From the NCBI GenBank assembly GCA_946555345.1, contig CAMNSS010000007.1:1-64000 (forward strand): 64,000 bases of DNA, in the 5' to 3' direction. The stretch comes from an uncultured Eubacterium sp. Lineage in GTDB: Bacteria; Bacillota; Clostridia; Peptostreptococcales; Anaerovoracaceae. The notes below the pieces were generated by a model. It was given only the letters and a program-made list of their open reading frames with translations, searched no databases and was not told where the DNA came from. This document shows, one piece after another, positions 17,551 through 26,539 of this stretch. Both the position numbers and the translations under genes were made by a program. Each line of letters opens with the position of its first letter. Position 1 is the first letter of the stretch.

Positions 17551-17811
17551 ATGGAAGTTTTAAAAGTATCAGCTAAGTCAAATCCTAACTCAGTAGCAGG
17601 CGCACTTGCCGGAGTTTTGCGGGAAAAGGGAGGAGCGGAAATACAGGCAATCGGTGCAGGCGCGTTGAATCAAGCGGTGAAAGCCATAGCAATCGCAAGA
17701 GGGTTTGTAGCCCCGGGAGGGATCGACCTGGTTTCCGTACCGGCATTTACCGATATCGAAATTGAAGGGGAAGAACGTACGGCGATTAAATTGATCGTAG
17801 AGCCGAGATAA
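17551..17811 (+). CDS. spoVS: Stage V sporulation protein S
   Basis: An 86-residue Alba-like protein matching SpoVS almost end to end (MEVLKVSAKSNPNSVAGALAG ... AIARGFVAPGGIDL ... IEGEERTAIKLIVEPR). SpoVS is a small nucleic-acid-binding-type protein needed at late stages of sporulation and coat assembly; it is also found in some non-sporulating lineages. GGAGGAATC directly before 17551 is the ribosome-binding site; an ATG at 17536 lies inside this site and is rejected. A strong terminator follows, so it is monocistronic. Confidence 0.95.
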   Translation: MEVLKVSAKSNPNSVAGALAGVLREKGGAEIQAIGAGALNQAVKAIAIARGFVAPGGIDLVSVPAFTDIEIEGEERTAIKLIVEPR

Positions 17812-17823
17812 TCCGGATAGATG

Positions 17824-17881
17824 GAGAACCGGCACAGAAAGCCATTGGGGTTTCATGGTTCTGTGCGGGTTCTCTTTTTTT
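17824..17881 (+). terminator. Terminator of spoVS
   Basis: A 16-bp stem, GAGAACCGGCACAGAA with TTCTGTGCGGGTTCTC (one mismatch), is followed by TTTTTT. The remaining sequence up to the proB promoter holds no gene. Confidence 0.92.
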
Positions 17882-18082
17882 ATTATGCCGGAACTTACCG
17901 CTAAAGCGCCTCGCAAAGCTCCGCCCGGTTTCGCAGATGGCCGCAGGCATTTTTCCTTGCCTTTTCCTTTTGTCTCCCTGTCCTGCCTGGTTTCGGTTTT
18001 CAATACGGTGAAGCTTGGCGCGGCATTGCTTGCCTAGCGCTATCCCGCACTTCCCGCATTGGCATTTTTCCTCCATTGCTAT

Positions 18083-18111
18083 TTGCTTTCTTTTTTTCAA
18101 TGTTGTATAAT
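18083..18111 (+). promoter_or_regulatory. Promoter of proB
   Basis: TTGCTT (18083-18088), a 17-nt spacer and TATAAT (18106-18111), 27 nt upstream of the proB start and just before its AGGAGG. Confidence 0.7.
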
Positions 18112-18137
18112 TTGAAAGGCAAACAGGAGGCAATCAA

Positions 18138-18944
18138 ATGGAACAGATGGCACAGACAATCAGGGAAAGCAAGAAAATCGTGATTAAAGTAGGAAGCAAT
18201 GTGCTTTCCGATGAACACGGCGCAGTCAACAAAACGGTCATGCATAACATCGTCGAGCAGGCAAGCGCCCTGATCGGGATGGGAAAACAGATCATTATCG
18301 TATCCTCGGGCGCAGGGATCTGCGGCGTAGGCGCGATCAATAAATGGAGCAGGCGGGGCGATATCAACTACAAGCAGGCGCTTTGCGCCATCGGCCAAGT
18401 GGAACTGATGATGGCATATAAGGAATATTTCATGGATTACGGCCTGCACGTAGCCCAGATCTTGTTGACGCAGGATGACTTCAACGACCATCACAGGACG
18501 CTCAACATCCGCAATGCCTTGTTCACATTGATCGATGAAGGCGTTGTTCCGGTTATCAATGAAAACGACAGCGTCAGCGTGGATGAAATCAAAATCGGTG
18601 ACAATGATACGCTGGCCGCCCTGGCTACGGCGTTGTGGAACGCCGACCTGATGATCGTATTGAGCGATATAGACGGCGTGTTCGATAAAGATCCGAAGGC
18701 ATATGGAGACGCTAAGCTCATAGAGCTGGTAGAAAATGCGGAAAAGCTGGAGGCGACGATTGCGATCGGGGAAAAAAGCGCCTTTGGCACGGGTGGGATC
18801 GAGACGAAGATCGGGGCGGCTGCCAAGGTCAATAAATTCGGCATTCCGATGTTGCTTTTGAACGGTTCCAAGACGGACATCATACGGGATTATATGGATG
18901 GAAATGCAAAGGGTACGTTGTTTTTAGGGACGATCAGCAAGTAA
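18138..18944 (+). CDS. proB: Glutamate 5-kinase
   Basis: A 268-residue amino-acid kinase that phosphorylates glutamate as the first step of proline synthesis. It has KVGSNVLSDEHG at the N-terminus, VSSGAGICGVGAI, the substrate segment VPVINENDSVSVDEI and GTGGIETKIGAAAKV for ATP binding. It lacks the C-terminal PUA domain found in about 370-residue versions such as the E. coli enzyme, as in many Bacillota. It has its own promoter and AGGAGG. It is separated from proA by the exonuclease and spoVS genes, unlike the usual proBA operon. Confidence 0.95.
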   Translation: MEQMAQTIRESKKIVIKVGSNVLSDEHGAVNKTVMHNIVEQASALIGMGKQIIIVSSGAGICGVGAINKWSRRGDINYKQALCAIGQVELMMAYKEYFMDYGLHVAQILLTQDDFNDHHRTLNIRNALFTLIDEGVVPVINENDSVSVDEIKIGDNDTLAALATALWNADLMIVLSDIDGVFDKDPKAYGDAKLIELVENAEKLEATIAIGEKSAFGTGGIETKIGAAAKVNKFGIPMLLLNGSKTDIIRDYMDGNAKGTLFLGTISK

Positions 18945-19275
18945 GGGCGCATCCTGCAGGTTGGGAAACAGGAAAAAGAACGCGCCGGGGAGCGTTACAG
19001 GGAACGGGGGAGAAAATAGCATAAGCACATCAGGATAAAAGCGCCGCAGGCGCATTGCGGGCAGACAGTAAATGCAGCGGGCGAACTAGCGCAGCAGGGA
19101 ATTTTGCAGGCAGCCTGCGGGTTGAACGCTCTGCAGGCGGGCGAATGACGGTGTTGTGGCTCAAGGTTCATAGGCGGCGGATGGCAGGCGTGAAAAGAAT
19201 GCAGGCGGCACAGATCCATAAACGAGAAAGGAAGGCGCAGAAAACCTTTCGTGGTTGGATGCGCAGGGAAAAAAC
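18945..19275. other. 331-nt GC-rich spacer
   Basis: No gene recognised. It is full of GCAGGCGG-like strings (several GCAGGC occurrences). Open frames run through it because stop codons are scarce in such sequence. The ribosome-binding site of the NUDIX gene is at its right end. Confidence 0.5.
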
Positions 19276-19824
19276 ATGATTTTTGAAGAAAAGAAAATAA
19301 GCAGTGAAAAGATATACGAAGGCGCAATTTTAAATGTAAGGCGCGATAAGGTGACAGCGGTTAAGGGCGAAGCTTTCCGGGAAATCATCGAGCATAATGG
19401 GGCTGTCGCCATGGTTGCCATAACAAAGGAAGGCAACATCGTTATGGTGAAGCAGTTCCGGTATGCTTGCGGCAGGGCGGTTTTGGAGCTTCCCGCTGGG
19501 AAAATCGATAAAGGGGAGACAGAGCCGGCGAAGGTGGCGGCAAGGGAATTGAAAGAAGAAACAGGGTATACGGCGGAAAACATCGTTTTCCTGGGAAAGG
19601 TGAACACGAGCGTCGCTTATTCCGAGGAAGTGATAAACATCTATGCGATGACGGGGCTTGTGCCGGGAGAGCAGCAGCTTGACGAGGATGAAGCGCTGGA
19701 GGTAGTGGAATACCCGTTTAGCGAGGTTTACCAGATGGCGGCATCGGGGAAGCTGATGGATGTTAAGACGATCGCCGCACTGCTCATGGCGAAAGAGCAA
19801 TTAAGTGGCATAACGCTTCGGTAA
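19276..19824 (+). CDS. ADP-ribose pyrophosphatase-type NUDIX hydrolase
   Basis: A 182-residue NUDIX enzyme with a complete box, G-x5-E-x7-REL-x-EE-x-G, seen as [24 protein letters not shown] split across residues 75-98. The upstream [18 protein letters not shown] segment is typical of ADP-ribose pyrophosphatases. It splits ADP-ribose into AMP and ribose-5-phosphate. AGGGA lies eight bases before ATG 19276. Its 3' end overlaps the convergent SpoIIM-like gene by about 40 bp. An ADP-ribosylglycohydrolase and a macro-domain protein occur later in the window. Confidence 0.9.
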   Translation: MIFEEKKISSEKIYEGAILNVRRDKVTAVKGEAFREIIEHNGAVAMVAITKEGNIVMVKQFRYACGRAVLELPAGKIDKGETEPAKVAARELKEETGYTAENIVFLGKVNTSVAYSEEVINIYAMTGLVPGEQQLDEDEALEVVEYPFSEVYQMAASGKLMDVKTIAALLMAKEQLSGITLR

Positions 19825-20329
19825 GACAGCCAGCAACAATTACCGTGCATGAAATGAATATAGCTCTTTGCAGGCTCTGCCTTTCCCGGCCGGGCCTGTT
19901 TTTTTTTGACATTTTTTCATAAGAGATGTAAAAGGTGAGCGTGGCGAGCGTAATGAAAGCGGGAATCAAAAAAAGGTTTTGCGGAAATATTTTCAGCAGG
20001 GAAATCGAGAAAGCATTCCCCGGCGCATTGAGGTATACAAGCCCGCTGCAAAAGCCGATGGCAAAGCTTTTGAACCATAAAACCAGCAGGGGGACAGGGC
20101 AAAACAGGTGCGAAAACATGGCCGCCATCATCAGCGCAACCAGCGGTAAATTGGAAAGGAGCGATGAGAGGAACGCTTGAAAAAATCCGGCTGATGAAGA
20201 CGCAATCCCGGACAGCAGCAGCGTTGACAGGTAGCTGTTGTTTGCTTCGGACAGATTCGTGCTGAAAAAAAGGCCAGCGAATAAGCCTGTCAAAAAAATG
20301 AATATGGATGTAATAGCGATTTTTCTCAT
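19784..20329 (-). CDS. SpoIIM-like membrane protein
   Basis: A 181-residue protein with four or five hydrophobic helices and the SpoIIM-type segment [12 protein letters not shown]. SpoIIM belongs to the DMP complex that degrades septal peptidoglycan during engulfment in sporulation. The match is convincing in the membrane core but weak in the first 40 residues, so it may be a divergent relative. The start at 20329 follows AAAGGGGAT on the minus strand. The gene converges on, and overlaps, the NUDIX gene and diverges from xerD across a 340-nt A+T-rich gap. Confidence 0.72.
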   Translation of the reverse strand: MRKIAITSIFIFLTGLFAGLFFSTNLSEANNSYLSTLLLSGIASSSAGFFQAFLSSLLSNLPLVALMMAAMFSHLFCPVPLLVLWFKSFAIGFCSGLVYLNAPGNAFSISLLKIFPQNLFLIPAFITLATLTFYISYEKMSKKNRPGRERQSLQRAIFISCTVIVAGCLTEALCHLIALSP

Positions 20330-20602
20330 AAGCTGCGTATCCCCTTTCGGTTCAATAAAAGGTATGCGCTTTGGACAGGGATTATGACTGTTGTGTAAAA
20401 AAGCGCAGCCTGAAATTTCATGAAATGCACAATTTGGCAAGCGGGAATCGAAAACAGGACTTTTCTGTCCCTGTTGTTTGTGTGGCAGTTTCGGCATAAA
20501 TCCCGGCATAATATGGTTTTAAGGCGCCTGCGGTTTGCTGGTTCGCCTGCAATGCCTATCTTGTAATCCTGCAAAGGAAATGGAAATTTCATGAAATGAT
20601 TA

Positions 20603-20631
20603 TTGTAAACCTAATGGGAATGGAGTATAAT
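20603..20631 (+). promoter_or_regulatory. Promoter of xerD
   Basis: TTGTAA (20603-20608), a 17-nt spacer and TATAAT (20626-20631), 38 nt before the xerD ATG. Confidence 0.7.
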
Positions 20632-20669
20632 AAAAGGCGCAACGACTTTGAGAAGAAAAGAGAACGATT

Positions 20670-21551
20670 ATGTATACAGAAGCTTTTATGGAATATTTGC
20701 AAAAGGAACGCAGGATGTCAAAGAATACGCTGGAGGCATATAAAAGGGATGTCCAGCAATTCGTGGCCTTTGAGGGCGCAAGAGGCATGACGGATCTTTT
20801 GGAAACATCCAGCACCGAGATCATTGCCTTTTTGCATAGCCTGAAAATAGCGGGCAAATCAGCGGCAACCGTCAACCGGAAGCTGGCCTCCGTCAGGGCT
20901 TTTTTTAATTACTTGATTCAGATGGGCTTGATTACGGTGAACCCGACGGCGGAAATCAAATCGCCTAAAATCGAAAGAAAGGGATTGGCATACCTGACGC
21001 TGGAAGAAATGGACAAGCTTCTGGCGACGCCGGACGATAGCGTCAAGGGTATGCGTGACCGGGCGATCCTGGAGGTGCTTTATGCGACGGGAATCCGGGT
21101 CAGCGAGCTGATCGATGCTAATTTGGAAGATTTGAATATGCGGATGGGCTTCATCACCTGTGCGGGCGAGATGAGCAAGGCGAGGATCGTGCCGCTGGGG
21201 CGGCCTGCCCGTGTGGCTTTGGAAAATTACATTTATGAAGCAAGGGAGCAGTTAATCAAGGAAAACAAGGATGAAAAAGCGTTGTTCGTGAACTATTACG
21301 GCAAGCGGATCACACGGCAGGGCCTTTGGAAAATCATGAAGGAATACGGCGTAAAAGCAGGCATTTCGCAAAAGCTGACGCCGAATATCATGCGGAACTC
21401 CTTTGCAGTACATATGCTCCAAAATGGAGCGGACCTGAAATCGTTGCAGGAGCTGATGGGGCATGAGGACATCTCTGCGACGCAGGTCTACCTGTCGGTG
21501 ACGAAAAACAGGATTAAGGATGTGTACGATAAGGCGCATCCACGGGCGTAG
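20670..21551 (+). CDS. xerD: XerD-type tyrosine recombinase
   Basis: A 293-residue tyrosine recombinase with an N-terminal SAM-like core-binding domain (residues 1-90) and a catalytic domain. Catalytic residues seen are R143 (TGIRVSEL), K170, R242 (PNIMRNSF), H265 (LMGHEDIS) and Y274 (TQVYLSV). The usual box II His two residues before the second catalytic Arg region (HxxR) is Asn239 here. Size and N-terminus resemble chromosome dimer-resolving XerD/XerC rather than phage integrases. It has its own promoter and precedes a tandem-repeat spacer; it is not beside an obvious mobile element. Confidence 0.87.
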   Translation: MYTEAFMEYLQKERRMSKNTLEAYKRDVQQFVAFEGARGMTDLLETSSTEIIAFLHSLKIAGKSAATVNRKLASVRAFFNYLIQMGLITVNPTAEIKSPKIERKGLAYLTLEEMDKLLATPDDSVKGMRDRAILEVLYATGIRVSELIDANLEDLNMRMGFITCAGEMSKARIVPLGRPARVALENYIYEAREQLIKENKDEKALFVNYYGKRITRQGLWKIMKEYGVKAGISQKLTPNIMRNSFAVHMLQNGADLKSLQELMGHEDISATQVYLSVTKNRIKDVYDKAHPRA

Positions 21552-21719
21552 GCGCTGGCAGGAAGGACCGGGCGTTTGCTGGTTGATGGGAAATGAAGCG
21601 GTTGAAATCGTGCAGATTTTCCAGAAGCAAAGGCGCAGATTCGTTGGCTGCGGCAAGGCATAGGTTCATTGTGCGGGTGTGAAGGCGCAGGTCCCGCCAA
21701 TTTTTCGGCCTATTGCAGT

Positions 21720-21882
21720 AATCCGCTGGCGGGGCCAAAACTTACAGCGGCATATGCGCTAACCGAATCGGCCGCCAGGGAAAAACTTGTAATGGCATAT
21801 GCGCTAGCGGTAATCCGCTGGCAGGACCAACTTACAGTGCCATATGCGCTAGCGGAATAAAAAACTTGCATTAGCATATGCG
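21720..21882 (+). repeat. 45-bp tandem repeat array upstream of rplS
   Basis: Three full units and one partial unit, period 45 (cores at 21751, 21796, 21841 and 21875). Each has AATC...CTGGC, an AACTT stretch and the palindromic core GCATATGC extended to GCATATGCGCTA in most units. The final, shorter unit overlaps the -35 box of the rplS promoter. The 168 nt between xerD and the array (21552-21719) hold nothing recognisable. Confidence 0.85.
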
Positions 21883-21895
21883 TTTGATGTATAAT
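21867..21895 (+). promoter_or_regulatory. Promoter of rplS
   Basis: TTGCAT (21867-21872), a 17-nt spacer and TATAAT (21890-21895). The transcript would have a leader of about 260 nt (to 22163) with no recognised riboswitch. Several open frames in the leader lack ribosome-binding sites. Confidence 0.75.
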
Positions 21896-22163
21896 AAACG
21901 CTGTGAATCATAACAGCGCCGTAGCAAATTTTTTTAAATGCGGGTTTGCGGGGCGGTTTGTTATGGGACATATGGAATTACGGACGGTCCTCTGGCCGGT
22001 TTTGTTACCGCTGGAAAGATGGCAGAGAGGCAGAAGCTTCTGCTTTTACTATCTGGCATTGTGTTGTTATTTTGCATTGCGCATCGGGTTGGGATGCTAG
22101 GATGCGGAATATGTGTAAGCGGATTTTGGTCACGAACGTCTTGGAGGGAAGGAGGAACAATCA

Positions 22164-22511
22164 ATGAATGTATTAGATTCAGTCGTACAGGATTATCTCA
22201 AAACTGATATCCCTGCGTTTAACGTGGGAGACACTGTAAAGGTTCACGTTAAAATTAAAGAAGGAAACAGAGAAAGAATCCAGATTTTTGAAGGCTTTGT
22301 TTTAAAGAGGCAGAATGGCGGCATCGGCGAGACTTTTACCGTTAGGAGAATTGCATCAGGCGTAGGCGTGGAAAAGACATTCCCGATTCATTCGCCGCTG
22401 GTGGAAAAAATCGAAGTCGTAAGGCGCGGCAAGGTTAGAAGGGCAAGACTTCACTATATGCGTGAGAGAACTGGTAAGTCAGCGAAGATCAAGTCAAAGG
22501 AAAGCAAATAA
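22164..22511 (+). CDS. rplS: Ribosomal protein L19
   Basis: A 115-residue L19 (bL19) protein of the 50S subunit, at the interface with the 30S subunit. It shows the family signatures [32 protein letters not shown] and [45 protein letters not shown] precedes the ATG at 22164. It is followed by its own terminator and then rbgA (ylqF), which is its usual neighbour in Bacillota. Confidence 0.98.
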   Translation: MNVLDSVVQDYLKTDIPAFNVGDTVKVHVKIKEGNRERIQIFEGFVLKRQNGGIGETFTVRRIASGVGVEKTFPIHSPLVEKIEVVRRGKVRRARLHYMRERTGKSAKIKSKESK

Positions 22512-22515
22512 TTTC

Positions 22516-22542
22516 GGAGGGAGCCTGAGGGCTCCTTTCTTT
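22516..22542 (+). terminator. Terminator of rplS
   Basis: The short stem GGAGCC-TGAG-GGCTCC is followed by TTTCTTTG. Confidence 0.75.
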
Positions 22543-22704
22543 GTGGGGTGAAAAAGTAGGCTGCGCGGCGGGGCGGCCGCTTTGTTTCGCAGGGCGGCTG
22601 GCTGCCACAGAGCGTTTTGTCTGGCGGGGCGTTTGGCAGGCGGCTGGCTGTTTCGCAGGCGGACAGGCGAATGGAATCGGGCGGATTGAAAAGGAGAAAA
22701 GTCC

Positions 22705-23547
22705 ATGATCGAAAATATTAACTGGTATCCCGGCCATATGAAGAAAACACGGGAACTGATACAGGAAAATTTAAAACTGGTGGATGCGGTGATCGAAGTA
22801 ATCGACGCCAGGATTCCGGTTTCCAGCAGAAACCCAATCATCGATGACCTCGTCAAAACCAAACCGCGCATTATCGTGCTGAACAAAAGCGATTTGGCGG
22901 ATGAGAAAATCAGCAAGGATTGGGAAGAAGCATTTCGGAACGGCGGAAGCCGCGCCCTTTCCATGAACTGCATGAGCGGGACGGGCGTCAAGGAATTGTT
23001 TCGGATTTTAGAGAATATGGCGGCGGAAAAAAACAGGGAGCGCATGATGCAGAGAGCCTTTCGCCTGATGATCGTCGGCGTGCCGAATGTGGGAAAATCT
23101 TCACTGATCAACAGGATGACGGGCAGGAAAAGCACGAAAACGGGCGACCGCCCCGGCGTGACGAAGGGAAAGCAATGGATCAAGCTCCAAAATAATATGC
23201 AGCTTTTGGATACGCCCGGAATTTTGTGGCCGAAGTTTGAAGACCCGAAGGCTGGGCTGAACCTGGCGTTTTGCGGCTCGATCAAGGATGAAATTCTCGA
23301 TGTGCCGACGCTTGGCATGGAACTGATCGGCGTGCTGGCAGAGCGTTACCCGCAGCTTTTGCAGGAGCGGTATAAACTTGCGGAGCTTGCAGGGACCCCG
23401 CTTGAAAACATGGAAAATATGGCGTTAAAGCGGGGGTGCATTTTGCCGGGAAAACGGATTGACTATGAGCGGATCGGGCGTCTGGTACTGGATGAATTTC
23501 GCGGCGGGAAGATTGGCAGGATTACGCTGGAAACCCATCAATCGTGA
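22705..23547 (+). CDS. rbgA: Ribosome biogenesis GTPase RbgA (YlqF)
   Basis: A 280-residue circularly permuted GTPase. The G4 motif NKSD (about residue 57) comes before the P-loop GVPNVGKSS and the G3 DTPG (LLDTPGILWPK). RbgA acts late in assembly of the 50S subunit and joins it transiently in the cytoplasm. The opening INWYPGHMKKTRE is diagnostic of the family. AAAAGGAGAAAAG precedes the ATG. Order rplS-rbgA-rnhB is the conserved Bacillota arrangement, here stretched by GC-rich spacers. Confidence 0.97.
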   Translation: MIENINWYPGHMKKTRELIQENLKLVDAVIEVIDARIPVSSRNPIIDDLVKTKPRIIVLNKSDLADEKISKDWEEAFRNGGSRALSMNCMSGTGVKELFRILENMAAEKNRERMMQRAFRLMIVGVPNVGKSSLINRMTGRKSTKTGDRPGVTKGKQWIKLQNNMQLLDTPGILWPKFEDPKAGLNLAFCGSIKDEILDVPTLGMELIGVLAERYPQLLQERYKLAELAGTPLENMENMALKRGCILPGKRIDYERIGRLVLDEFRGGKIGRITLETHQS

Positions 23548-23632
23548 TGGCAGGTGAAGCGGAATATGGAAAAATGAGGCGATATGGCGGGATGATGGGA
23601 AAGCCGGGATCAAACGAGCAAATGAGGATGCG

Positions 23633-23834
23633 CAGGATACTGCGGGAAAACGGCTCGTGCTGATGGCGGGAGACGGGGTGCGGATCGTTTTAGAAGGGAG
23701 CCGTTGCGCTGCCATGTTGGCAGGTCGTGGAAAATGGAGTGCGTGTGAAACGGAGGCGGCTTGACAGAAAAACTGGGCGGCGGCTTATGCCGCTGACAGG
23801 ATACTGCGGGAAAGCGGCTCGTGCTGATGGCGGG
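23633..23834 (+). repeat. 38-bp direct repeat pair, 164 bp apart
   Basis: A 38-bp unit beginning CAGGATACTGCGGGAAA occurs at 23633-23670 and at 23797-23834 with one mismatch. A shorter echo, GCCGCTGRCAGG, recurs at about 23789 and 23903. They fill the 411-nt spacer between rbgA and rnhB, which holds no recognisable gene. Confidence 0.85.
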
Positions 23835-23958
23835 CGAAGTGGTTGCGCCGCTGGCAGGGTTTCCGTATGCCGTGGCCGGAAAAATAGCGCAGGATTTCGA
23901 TATGCCGCTGGCAGGGAAAGTGGAAATGCGGAGCAATCCATGCTTTGCAGGAAATCGA

Positions 23959-24834
23959 ATGAATGCGGAAAGGATATGGCGGAACGTGACAAGGAAAGAG
24001 CGTTTAGAAAAACAGAAACAGAGGCTTTCGGCATTGCGCGCTTACGAAGACTTGCTCCGAGGGCGTGGGTATCAATATATCGCTGGCGTCGATGAGGCGG
24101 GCAGAGGCCCGCTGGCAGGTCCGGTGGTTGCGGCGGCGGTTATTTTGCCGGAGGATTTTGATGTGCTTGGCGTGGACGACTCAAAAAAGCTTTCGGAAAA
24201 AAAGCGGGAGCAGCTATTCGGCATGATTCAGGAACGGGCTGTGGCTTACGGTATTGGCGTGGTGGATGAAAAGGTGATCGATGCGATTAATATTTTGCAG
24301 GCGGCAAAGCTGGCGATGAAGCAGGCGGTCTGCGAGGCGGAGCGGTGTTTGTGCGCACGGCAGGCGGGGGGCGCAGCGCAGCGCATGGAAGATCTGGCGG
24401 CGGACAGGATGAATGAGCGGAGTGTTTTGGCGAGTTCAAATGGCTTGCTCCGAAGCGTGGAAGCCGATAATCAGCCGCCGGGCGCTTGCTGGCAAAAGGA
24501 CGGAGCGAACCGATCGCCGGATACCTGTTTTCATAAAATCGACTATATCCTTTTCGATGCGATGAAAATCGAGGAATTGGATGTTCCGCAGGAATCCATC
24601 ATCAAAGGCGATGCGAAAATGCTGGCGATTGCGGCGGCTTCCATTCTGGCGAAGGTCACGAGAGACCGGATGATGGTGGAATATGCGAAACAGTATCCTG
24701 GTTATGCTTTTGAAAAGAACAAAGGATATGGGACGAAAGCACACTATGCAGGGCTTGCGGCGCATGGCATATGCCCGGTTCACAGGCGTTCGTTTTTGAA
24801 AAAGTGGCAGGCGGGGCAAGAGGGGGAATCATAA
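23959..24834 (+). CDS. rnhB: Ribonuclease HII with an internal insertion
   Basis: RNase HII cleaves RNA in RNA-DNA hybrids and at single embedded ribonucleotides. The catalytic start GVDEAGRGPLAGPVVAAAVIL, DSKKLSEKKRE, the FDAM acidic motif, SIIKGDAK and the end NKGYGTKAHYAGLAAHG are all present. About 60 low-complexity residues (CLCARQAGGAAQ... to ...NRSPDTCF) split the conserved core before YILFDAM and are absent from ordinary family members. Start 23959 follows GCAGGAAA. An extension to 23821 reads through spacer repeats and is discounted. Confidence 0.93.
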   Translation: MNAERIWRNVTRKERLEKQKQRLSALRAYEDLLRGRGYQYIAGVDEAGRGPLAGPVVAAAVILPEDFDVLGVDDSKKLSEKKREQLFGMIQERAVAYGIGVVDEKVIDAINILQAAKLAMKQAVCEAERCLCARQAGGAAQRMEDLAADRMNERSVLASSNGLLRSVEADNQPPGACWQKDGANRSPDTCFHKIDYILFDAMKIEELDVPQESIIKGDAKMLAIAAASILAKVTRDRMMVEYAKQYPGYAFEKNKGYGTKAHYAGLAAHGICPVHRRSFLKKWQAGQEGES

Positions 24835-25369
24835 GCGGAATGGATGGTTTCTGTAAAAATAAGAGGATTTTACTTCGTTTTTCCCTGAAAATGCAATTTT
24901 TCATGGCTTAGCAGAGAATCCTCCGATTAATCCCCCGGTTGCAATGCGCTTCAATATGCGATATTCTCCATAAAGTAAAAAACTTTTCTTAAAATAGCCA
25001 TTCTTCTGTTTCGTGGGAGGATTTCAGCCTATTTTGACTGCGCCTAGCCATGCTGCCTTCACCGTGAACCGAGCGGGGGTGATTGTCCGGTGTATAGGGG
25101 GCTTGCTCTAAGGCAGATGATTTTTTTATGGCGGCATAGCATATGCTTGGAATCCCGTGGTGGTTTTGCTAAAGTGCTTCGTTAGAATTTTCTGTTTTCC
25201 CGCTGTAATCGTTATATTAGGATTTGGAATTTTTCTTTGCTTAAATTATCCTTTTGGAATCCTGTACCATTTCCCATTGAAACCACCATCTTAGAATCTC
25301 GTGCTGCTTTCTGCCGGACGCCTCGTATCTATTTGCAAATACAACCCCTGTATGTTATTATAATTGATT
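24835..25369. other. 535-nt spacer
   Basis: No gene or RNA family recognised. Unlike other spacers here it is mixed in composition, and its right half is A+T-rich. The larC promoter is at its right end. Confidence 0.5.
25333..25361 (+). promoter_or_regulatory. Promoter of larC, possibly giving a leaderless mRNA
   Basis: TTGCAA (25333-25338), a 17-nt spacer and TATTAT (25356-25361), with only eight bases to the ATG at 25370 and no ribosome-binding site. Predicted +1 is about 25368. Confidence 0.55.
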
Positions 25370-26539
25370 ATGAAGATATTATATTTTGACTGCAAAAATG
25401 GAATAAGCGGCGATATGGCGTTGAATGCGCTGGCAAAGCTCGCTGGCTGCAAAGAGCAGGTTAAAGCGGCGATGAAGGAGCGTTTCCGGACGGAGCTAGA
25501 ATCGGTTTGCGCTCATGGAATTGCCCAGGATGACGGCTGCGCCCAGGATGGACCGGGCGGCTGCGTTCAGGATGAATCCGGCAGGGGCGGCCACAATCAC
25601 GAAGGGCATGGCAATGACAGCCATGCACACGCCCATAGCCGTGGCCACAGCCATGTCCATGCGCACAATCACGGGCATGGCAGAAGTTACGGGGAAGTTG
25701 CGGCGATCATCGAAAATAGCGGCTTTTCCTCCCAGGCAAAAAAAACGGCGCATAATATTTACGGGCATATTGCAGAGGCGGAAGCGAAGGTACACGGCGC
25801 AAGCCTCGAAACCGTCCATTTTCACGAGGTAGGAAGGGATGAAGCGATCCAGAATGCGCTGGGCATTGGCATGGCGTTGGAAGCGATTGCTCCGGATGCG
25901 ATATACACATCGCCAATTTGCGATGGAAAGGGTACCATCATTTGCAGTCATGGTGAAATACCCGTCCCGGTGCCTGCGGTCATGGCGTTGCGCAAAAAGT
26001 GCAGTTACGCCTTTCAGCAGGCTGATATCAATATGGAGATGGTTACGCCTTCGGGTCTTGCGAGCCTGATGGGAATCGGAGCGATGCCGGATGAATGCGG
26101 CGGGCTGGATGTTTTGCAAAAGGCAATCGGCTGTCTGGATGGGGAGCGTCTGGCAGAAGGGGACGTTTTCCCGGAAGCAGGCGTTCCGCCACAAGCGGTG
26201 ATTGGAGCTGATGCGGTTGCTCTATCGGAAGATGGCAGACCGTTAGATACAAGCGCATTGCGGAAAATGGCTGTTTCATCGGAAGCAGGCTGCCATGTGA
26301 TCGCATTTGCCGAAGCAAAAGGAAATAGGAACACGAAGCGGCCGGGCCTGCGGGTTTACCTGATCGAATGTGGGGAAAAGGCTTTTGGTGCGGCTACGCG
26401 CCAAATGTACAGCACGGACGGTTTGCCGGACGATGCGGCTGCGCGTCAAATGGATGCTGCGCCTGCCGTTCCTGCGCCTAAGCACGCCGCCCCTGCATCT
26501 GCCGCTTTGCATTCCGCGCATGAGGAGGATATTCATTGA
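25370..26539 (+). CDS. larC: LarC-like nickel insertion protein, LarC1 part
   Basis: LarC inserts nickel into the pincer cofactor of lactate racemase-type enzymes. The 390-residue product opens with the family signature YFDCKNGISGDMALNAL. It carries a His-rich metal-binding stretch (about residues 75-110, repeated H-x-H) and then SLETVHFHEVGRDEAI, the IPVPVPA segment and MVTPSGLA. After about residue 240 it diverges; the LarC2 cyclometallase domain is not recognisable, and the tail is Ala/Pro-rich (APAVPAPKHAAPASAA). In lactobacilli LarC2 is joined by a programmed frameshift, but I see no LarC2 sequence downstream. larB and larE are not in the window. Confidence 0.8.
   Translation: MKILYFDCKNGISGDMALNALAKLAGCKEQVKAAMKERFRTELESVCAHGIAQDDGCAQDGPGGCVQDESGRGGHNHEGHGNDSHAHAHSRGHSHVHAHNHGHGRSYGEVAAIIENSGFSSQAKKTAHNIYGHIAEAEAKVHGASLETVHFHEVGRDEAIQNALGIGMALEAIAPDAIYTSPICDGKGTIICSHGEIPVPVPAVMALRKKCSYAFQQADINMEMVTPSGLASLMGIGAMPDECGGLDVLQKAIGCLDGERLAEGDVFPEAGVPPQAVIGADAVALSEDGRPLDTSALRKMAVSSEAGCHVIAFAEAKGNRNTKRPGLRVYLIECGEKAFGAATRQMYSTDGLPDDAAARQMDAAPAVPAPKHAAPASAALHSAHEEDIH

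Noticed and set aside
21903-22207. Several open frames in the rplS leader
   Set aside because: No ribosome-binding sites or family resemblance; the frames overlap each other and the L19 start.
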